Source: Orychophragmus violaceus
Lineage: Eukaryota; Streptophyta; Magnoliopsida; Brassicales; Brassicaceae
Direction of reading: 5' to 3'
NCBI GenBank assembly: GCA_030180135.1
Contig: CM058238.1
Location: 1,002,461-1,066,460 of the forward strand
DNA length: 64,000 bases
Part shown: positions 57,439-64,000 of the stretch, in pieces
Numbering within the stretch: the stretch's first letter is position 1
How the letters are laid out: each line of letters begins with the position of its first letter
Position numbers and translations under genes: made by a program
Notes under the pieces: model-generated
What the model was told of the DNA's origin: nothing
Databases searched by the model: none
What the model saw: the letters and a program-made list of their open reading frames with translations, nothing else

Positions 57439-58404
57439 AAGAAAACAAAATGCTGAATCCAAAATCTACGATGTTTGCAATAAGGTTTATAAGGACTACA
57501 TCTTGAGTCTGAGATGTTGTTGTTCTAATAAGATGTCTATGTTGTTTTAATTGGTCTTTAGTGAGTAATGAATAAGTCTGTTTCTGAAGTCCAAGATGTC
57601 AGAATCTTATGGAGTTTGAATAATGGGGTTGTATCGTTGAGTATGTTCCTATTTTCTAGCTATTTTATGTTGTCCCTTTGAGTCGTTGTAAGGTTAACCG
57701 CTCTTCAATTAATAAATTATCATTTCAACCGGTGTTGGCCAATATTTTCGTATGTCTTATGCAAATCTAAAGAAAATACGTTCTTTTTATACAGTATATT
57801 TTTTTGTCTAAAATCATATGTCTTTTAAATTTTTTTAGATATATATTATGATATTTTAGAATTATCTTTCTACATTATTATTTTTACATATATATTAATA
57901 AAATATATATAAACAATGTATCTTTCAGTCGGATGTTCTAAACCGTCGTTTACTTGGCTTATGTTCGAGACCGATTCTGAATTTAACTAAGAATTCACAC
58001 TTGGTATCAAAATATATGAAAATGATGGAGTGATCAAGAAAAAAAATGATGTCAGCATCAGTGAAATTTGTGCAGCCGACCTTAAAAAAAAATGATGGTT
58101 ACTATGATTTTTGATGTTGTGATTCTTCGGGGATAAGTTCACTCTGTAATATTTTGATATGTTTTTATCTAAATTAATCGGATTAGTCAATAGAGTATAT
58201 AAAATGTGACGAAGAAGATAATATCTGAAAACCATATAAGATATAGTTCCATGGTCGTAGAAATGATGGGCTTATGTTAATGGGCCGTTTATTAACCATT
58301 TGCAAACAAAAACATTTATTATCTAGACCGCGAATGCTTTATAGCCTTTATTTTTCAAATGACTATTTTTTTTTTTGGTTGAGAGATATTTGTGGAATGG
58401 ATAT

Positions 58405-59750
58405 GGGACCGATTTATACCTTCACAATTTTGGTGTTCTAATTGAGACCTACATTCAAAAATATTTGAATTTTAATACCTAAACAATTATATTATGGTTA
58501 AAACATGCATTGACCAGAAATCCGTTAGTCAACTCCGTTAAAATTTTAACGGTCGATGAGTTAGCTGCCACGTAATATATGATGTCGTTTTGAGATTCAT
58601 AGATTCACAATTTTGATGTGCTAATTCAGATCTACACTCATAAATATTTGAATTTTTATACCCAAACAAATTTGTTATGGTCGAAACATGCATTACAAAA
58701 AAATGTTTATAACAAAAAATAAAACCGATGTTAAATATGTTTAAGATGAATTTATGATGATTTTATAATCTTTTATAGCTACCCGTCGTAAAATACTATT
58801 TGACGTACATTCTTTGTTGATTCGTCATTAACTAAATAACTAACAACAAAATTACAAAGATTTTTAAATAAAACAATGAATTAAAAACGATTTCAAATAT
58901 AACTAAATATAAATAAATTAGTAGTTAATTTGGTGGTGGTTTTGGTGGGGGCTCCAGCAGGGTTGGTGGCTTGGATAGGGGTGGTGGCTTTGAAGGAGGC
59001 GGTAGTTCCGATAAAGCGATGGTGACTCATGTGACAATATTGACTCTGGTCAACTTATTAATTGTTATGATTTTTAGTTTATATATTTTAATTGATTTTG
59101 TAAAACTTTAGATGTGAGATTTTATATTTTATTTTAGTATTGAGTCAATGATAAATTTACAACGAATCGTTGTTATTTTACTGTTAATTTAAAATAATAA
59201 AATTATTAATTTACGACGAATATACGAATAATCGTTGTAAAACTGTTGTAATATGAATTAATATAATATGAAGTAACATAGAATATGTTATTTGGATAGT
59301 ATAACAAATTTACAACGATTTTCTTTGTTAATTTATAATGTATTGCGACAAATTCTTAAATTTTAGAAAACTAATATTTGTTGTTAATTTACAATAAAGT
59401 AAAAATGATTAAAATTTTCATTACAACTAACTCATCAATCGTTAATGTTTTAACATAATTGTTTAATATATGGTTAATGTATGTTTCGACCATTTTCAAT
59501 TTGTTTGGGTATGGAAATTCAAATATTTTTGAGTGTATATATGAATTAGTACACCAAAAATATGCACCTATAAATCCTAAAATGACATCGTATATTACGT
59601 GGCAGTTGATTCATTAACGGAGTTGACTAGCGAATTTCTGTTCGATGCATGTTTTAGCCATAAAACAATTGTTTAGATATGAAAATTCAAATATTTTTGA
59701 ATGTAGGTCTCAATTAGCACACCAAAATTGTGCAGGTATGAATCGGTACC
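58405..59750. mobile_element. long-terminal-inverted-repeat DNA element with a proline-rich insert
   Basis: 1.35 kb. Outer ends GGGACCGATTTATACC and the inverse of GGTATGAATCGGTACC match, and inverted similarity continues for about 300 bp on each side, each arm itself holding two related subrepeats (ATTCAAAAATATTTGAATTT twice). The centre is AT-rich apart from about 58925-59025, which on the minus strand reads a short proline-rich frame (SKPPPLSKPPTLLEPPPKPP). Fits a Mutator-like or other fold-back element; no target duplication was confirmed. Confidence 0.7.
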
Positions 59751-59869
59751 AGTAATATACTAATATTTGTTGAGACACGAATTGGTTGTTTTCCCGAATG
59801 GATATTGATGAGCTACCGAGTTCTCACTTAATACAAACTAGTATGATTCGCTTTCACTATACCAGCACA

Positions 59870-60640
59870 AATATTATTAAATATAAATTTCTAAAAATAA
59901 AATCTTATCAAATTAATTTAACAATAATAATAATATTATAAAATAGATTATTTATAATTAAACATACATTATTGACAAAAACATACATACATTATTATAT
60001 TAACAAAATATGTTCTAATTTAATATAAATAAAACTAATAGTAATAAAATAAATTGTAATTATATATTTTATGTATAAAAAATCAATACACAAATATCTT
60101 ATTAAAAATATTTTATCATTTATATATAAATTAAAATTTTATATAAATAATACGAATTTATTGTATAAAATCCAAAAACAGTATTTATTAATATTTAAAA
60201 TATTCATATTTATCATCTTATTTTTAAAATTTTTCTTAAAGGTTATTTATATCTCTGAAATAAAATTAAAAATTTTCATGAATATTTTCATATTTTTCAC
60301 CTTATCTTACTTTTTCATTTTTATTTAAAGTTATGTATATAGCCAAAATAAAAAATTTAAAAAGCATCATAAGTATTTCATATTTATCATCTCGTTTTTT
60401 TATTCAAGATTATGCATATTTTTATAATAAATTTTAAAAACATAAAAAATTATCAATATAAATTAAGATTAACACAATAATAAATATAATTTTATTAATG
60501 ATAAATTAGTAATTAATAATTTTGAAAGTTAATATAAAACCAGAAGTACTTTTAAAAAAAAGTTATAAATACTTACTAATTAATATAAAGATTAAACCTA
60601 AAACTATAACATCCCAAAATTAATATAAGAATTTTGTTTT
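59870..60640. repeat. very AT-rich low-complexity stretch
   Basis: Almost only A and T with short runs; an 85-codon ORF within it (60071-60328) is nearly all Ile, Lys, Phe, Tyr, Asn and Leu and is a composition artefact. Confidence 0.7.
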
Positions 60641-61355
60641 TAAAATGCATGCATGACTTTCATTTGTATATACACTATTCATATATAAATTAGTTGCAGC
60701 TGGCTTAGTGCTATGCACAATGGCCAGGCAAGGACTCAAACATTTGACCATAATCAAAGGTGTTTTAACTTAATAATTTTTCATCAGAAAATATAAAAAG
60801 AGAGGATCTGGTCCGTAAATTCACAATTTAGGCATCTAGAATGTATTTTCATGTTTTTCTTTTTACCATATACAGAGGAACATGACATTCGCTATGAAAA
60901 TATGGTTATATATGTCACCATAACAACACAAAAGATGGTGAGCAACTATAACTAGTATAATATGAAAAAAATATATTCATTTCGATTGGTTAATTTCTAA
61001 TTGAAATTTCGGTCTAGAGGTTTACGTGAGGATGTAACTTCATGTAAAACTTTATTTAGAAAAATGTATTCATTTTCTAGGATTACAAATGAAATGATGA
61101 TGACCACACTAATTAATATAAAAATATACTGATTTTTTTTTTTTAATGGCTCGTTCCTTTTTCTTGATCTTCCTGGATTTCCGAACATTTTAAGCTTTAA
61201 GAAGACTATAATATGATTTTTAAAAAATCAACTAAGCCTTAAGAAAAGTATAAACCTTTTTTGAATTTCATATTGTTTTAACTTTTGAATATTCAAGATT
61301 CCTCGAGCGAAGTGATTGTATTAGATTATATTTCTAGACTTATATTAGGTTCATT

Positions 61356-62174
61356 TTTTTTTTTTTTTTTTTTTTTTTGTCAACAGGAATTCATTCCACT
61401 GGGCCGAGGCCATAATTACAATCGGGCCGAAGCCCAAATACAGCAAGGAAGAGCAAGCGAAAAGATAAAGACGCGTGGGGAATTCACCGCCACGTGTTGA
61501 CACCGGATAAGAACCGGCATGCATCCAGCCGCGTCGCTCGTCGGAGAAACCGCCGGGAAGCTACGAACTTCGTTGAGGAGAACAAAGTAAAACCTCACCA
61601 GACCAGCTTGCCGTAGTCGTCATGGACCGATTGCCGATCAAGCAGCCCGAATCGACCATCCTTCACCACCGGAAGCAGAACACGCGAGAAACTCTACAGA
61701 GGACCACCACAGAACCTTGGAGACGCCGCCGCCGCCGCTAGGAAGAGACCTAACTGTTTCCACGATATGCTTTTCCTCAAAGCCGTGGTACGGTGACGAT
61801 ATAATTCCAGACCACCGAAGAAGCCAGAGCAGAGCACCGCCAAAGACAAGGAGAGGACGGCGCCATAAGAGAGAGCGGGAGCTAGATCGTGAAGCTCGCA
61901 AAGCGAGAGGAACCGGGAGCACCCGGAGAAGTCCGATTAGTCGGAGAGAAAGTCAGCCGTGGACACAAACGCCTGAGTTTATTGGGATCGAAACCGAACA
62001 CAAACGAACCCAAAAGCGGATTCGATCCATACGCAAAACAAGAAACTCCCTTACAAAACAACAGGATCGAAACAAAAGGGAGAATATAAACAGAAAAGAC
62101 GAGGTCCGGTTCACCGGAAAACTCGTCGGAAATCGCCTCCTCTCTCTGAAAGATACGAGAGAGAGAAGAGAGAG
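61356..62174 (-). mobile_element. poly(A) retroposon, Sadhu-like
   Basis: Flanked by a 14-bp direct repeat ATATTAGGTTCATT (61342-61355 and 62175-62188). Starts on the plus strand with about 23 T, so the element lies on the minus strand, about 0.8 kb, GC-rich body, no protein I recognise (several overlapping ORFs up to 154 codons on the plus strand look fortuitous). Layout fits small non-autonomous retroposons of the Sadhu kind; the name is tentative. Confidence 0.7.
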
Positions 62175-63314
62175 ATATTAGGTTCATTATCATCGCCTTC
62201 TTTTTCCTAAGGACTTAACCAATTTCTTAGAAAACTAATACAAATTTACTGAAAAATCAATTATGGTACTAACAAAATAATCACCATGCCAGATAAAAAG
62301 TCTTCAATTTCCATAGCAAAGAGTCATGGTTTACAATCTACTAAAACAGAATAAAACTCATTAAAAATTTGAAAGACACATGTCAACTAACTTGACACGC
62401 CAAAAATCAGTAGTGATCAACATGTCAAGAGTCCACATCGAATTAATCAAAATATTTATTAATTTTCGCTGTTACATGAGACCCACAAACATATGTTATT
62501 GGTCCCTTCTTTTGTTCTTCAAACTGCCCAAAAAAATGCAGAATCATTGTGGAACCTGATAAAAATACCGACAAAAGAAAAGAGAGAAGACACAGAAGAC
62601 GAAACAACAGCTTTGTTTTTGTCTCTCTGTCTCGTCAATTATCTCACAGAGTTCTTCTATAATCTCTTCAGGTATTGTCTTATTCTTGTTCATAGATGAA
62701 TCAAGATGATCACATTAGAATCTCTTCATCTTCAACATTTTTTTTTTTTTCATGAATTTTCGTTTCTCTGTTCTGTGTTGTTTGCAATACTACATGTTTT
62801 TATATATAAACGTATACATTCATGAAGTTACAAAACAACACGAACTTTTGTGTTGGCGATGATTCATATTTCTTATAAAAATTCACTTTTACTGGCCTTT
62901 ATGTAGACATGGTGGAACCATGTTTTCCAGATATGTGACTGTTTCGTAGGTTGAATTAATCTGTTATATGTTCCTCAGTCAATGATCAAATCTTTGTAGA
63001 ACGGATGTAGTTGTAGTATTATCTGTAAAATTGTCCTTGTAATAGTTCTCATAATCTGTATCAGATTCAGCGTTAAAAAAAAAGTTTCATTTCTTCAATT
63101 TTCTCTGTTCTGTTCTTATGAACATGTGTTTTCTGTAGTTAAAATTTTCAACAGACAGAGGTTTGATTAGAAATCCTATGTATTTATATGAACTGATCTA
63201 TTTGATCTATGATGATAATTTCAGGTTTGTGTAGGTCAAAAGATGTATCTACTGGACTAGATTACTAGCAATAACCACGGTTACTAAGATGCTATATGAC
63301 TGATCTTTAAGGTT

Positions 63315-64000
63315 ATGGGTTCATTTGCTGGAAAGTGTGAAATCGTTGAAGAGAAAGAAGACCACCAAAACTCAATTGCTTACACCACAAGATCAACAAC
63401 TATTCCACATTCTGGATCAAGCCTTATTGACGACAAGGATCTGGAGCGACCGGTACTGAAATTAGGTTACAGAGGTTCATTAGAAGATGATATCAACCAA
63501 CTTTTCGAGTCTATAAGTATTCGAACATCCGGAATGATTCCTTCTTACCAAGTTGGTGCAAGCAGTAGCAATAGAAACAACAGTTCTTTACAACGGAACG
63601 CTCTGAAAAACCCTGCTGGCCCTCGATCACCGAGCAAGAGAAATGCTGAACCAGCAACATTGAAACAAGCTTTGAGAGATTTATCAATCACAAAGGCATC
63701 AGAAACCGCAGCTAGTAAACGAACTCCTAAGCCTAGTAGTGTTGGTTATGGTTCGGTTTTGGTTGAACCAAGAAGTGGAGCTGGTGAAGAAGTAAAACCG
63801 GTTCTTGTCGAGTTACTCGACGAGGCTCAAAGCAGTACAACAGAGAGTATATCGCAGCAGCTTCGTCTACTTAAGATACATTCTTCGAGCCAGAATACAT
63901 CAAAGAGGTTTTGCGATGAGATGGTTTTAAAGAAAGACAAGAACTGGTCTCTTGACGACGCGGAATTGAGTATGGCCAAGAGGAGCATTGGTTCATCATC
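63315..64000 (+). CDS. AGC VIII protein kinase, N-terminal part (AGC1-8/KIPK-like), runs off the window
   Basis: Open frame of 228 codons without a stop up to the window end, starting MGSFAGKCEIVEEKEDHQNS. Low-complexity Ser-rich N-terminal extension with LEDDINQLFESISIRTSG, SPSKRNAEPATLKQALRDLS and KNWSLDDAELSMAKRSIGSS, matching what I recall of the KCBP-interacting-kinase group (At5g03640 at the collinear position). The kinase domain itself would lie beyond 64000 and is not seen, so kinase identity is inferred from the N-terminus and gene order. A leader intron is likely upstream. Confidence 0.72.
   Translation, partial: MGSFAGKCEIVEEKEDHQNSIAYTTRSTTIPHSGSSLIDDKDLERPVLKLGYRGSLEDDINQLFESISIRTSGMIPSYQVGASSSNRNNSSLQRNALKNPAGPRSPSKRNAEPATLKQALRDLSITKASETAASKRTPKPSSVGYGSVLVEPRSGAGEEVKPVLVELLDEAQSSTTESISQQLRLLKIHSSSQNTSKRFCDEMVLKKDKNWSLDDAELSMAKRSIGSS

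Larger units (their letters stand above)
57439..63314. other. intergenic region with large inverted-repeat and retroposon elements
   Basis: Includes the dioxygenase 3' flank, a long-inverted-repeat element (58405-59750), a strongly AT-rich stretch of about 59870-60640, a poly(A) retroposon (61356-62174), and the leader of the kinase gene, where CTTCAG|GTATTG near 62668 and TTTCAG at about 63225 suggest a 5'-UTR intron. Confidence 0.5.

Noticed and set aside
60071..60328. 85-codon ORF rich in Ile, Lys, Phe and Tyr
   Set aside because: Pure composition effect of an AT-rich stretch.
61416..62193. Overlapping ORFs at 61.4-62.2 kb as host genes
   Set aside because: They lie within the retroposon flanked by ATATTAGGTTCATT; frames overlap on both strands and none matches a known family.

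Overview
The window is nuclear DNA from a plant of the mustard family (Brassicaceae). Genes are split by short GT-AG introns, the intergenic DNA is AT-rich, and the gene order UGT89A2-like, ZAT-type zinc finger, RABE1d, RABC2a, EXO70A1, AT4/IPS2 non-coding RNA, FPN2/IREG2, RRM protein, GDSL lipase, MDAR relic, AGC1-8/KIPK-like kinase follows, from memory, the top of Arabidopsis thaliana chromosome 5 (about At5g03490 to At5g03640). The species cannot be named from the sequence. It does not look like A. thaliana itself: several genes I recall from that interval (MED7, PLUTO, MIR822, a subtilase) were not seen, and many transposons are present.

Layout. 1-5.4 kb: an intronless family-1 glycosyltransferase, a convergent small secreted-peptide gene, and a C2H2 repressor with an EAR motif. 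7.8-18.3 kb: a trafficking cluster of two Rab GTPases (RABE1d forward, RABC2a reverse) and the exocyst subunit EXO70A1, all with intact exon sets. 18.8-19.8 kb: a 5'-truncated LINE with target-site duplications. 20.5-21.25 kb: the phosphate-starvation RNA AT4/IPS2 with its miR399 decoy site. 21.3-25.6 kb: a gene-poor stretch. 25.6-28.8 kb: a vacuolar ferroportin-type metal exporter with seven exons. 29.6-29.9 kb: a small RRM gene on the minus strand.

31.4-40.5 kb is a nested insertion: a non-autonomous poly(A) retroposon (14-bp target duplication), itself split by a young Ty1/copia element with a 5-bp target duplication, almost identical LTRs, an intact gag-protease ORF and a decayed pol. Next come an S-protein homologue (40.6-41.0 kb), a GDSL lipase relic (42.2 kb) and a full GDSL lipase (43.2-47.8 kb) whose introns hold at least four different transposons. 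48-55.7 kb is a graveyard with MDAR exon relics, a 2-oxoglutarate dioxygenase fragment, a duplicated tandem-repeat block, SINE, LINE and copia remnants. 55.9-57.4 kb is an intact 2-oxoglutarate/Fe(II) dioxygenase with a GC-AG intron. 58.4-59.75 kb is a long-inverted-repeat element carrying a proline-rich coding-like fragment. 61.3-62.2 kb is another poly(A) retroposon. The window ends inside the first part of an AGC VIII kinase gene.

Functionally, RABE1d and EXO70A1 both act in post-Golgi secretion, and AT4 and FPN2 in phosphate and metal homeostasis, but the genes are independent transcription units and no operon-like organisation is implied. Splice sites were chosen by eye from GT/AG consensus, reading frame and recalled family sequences. 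Most exon boundaries are likely right, but none is experimentally supported here.
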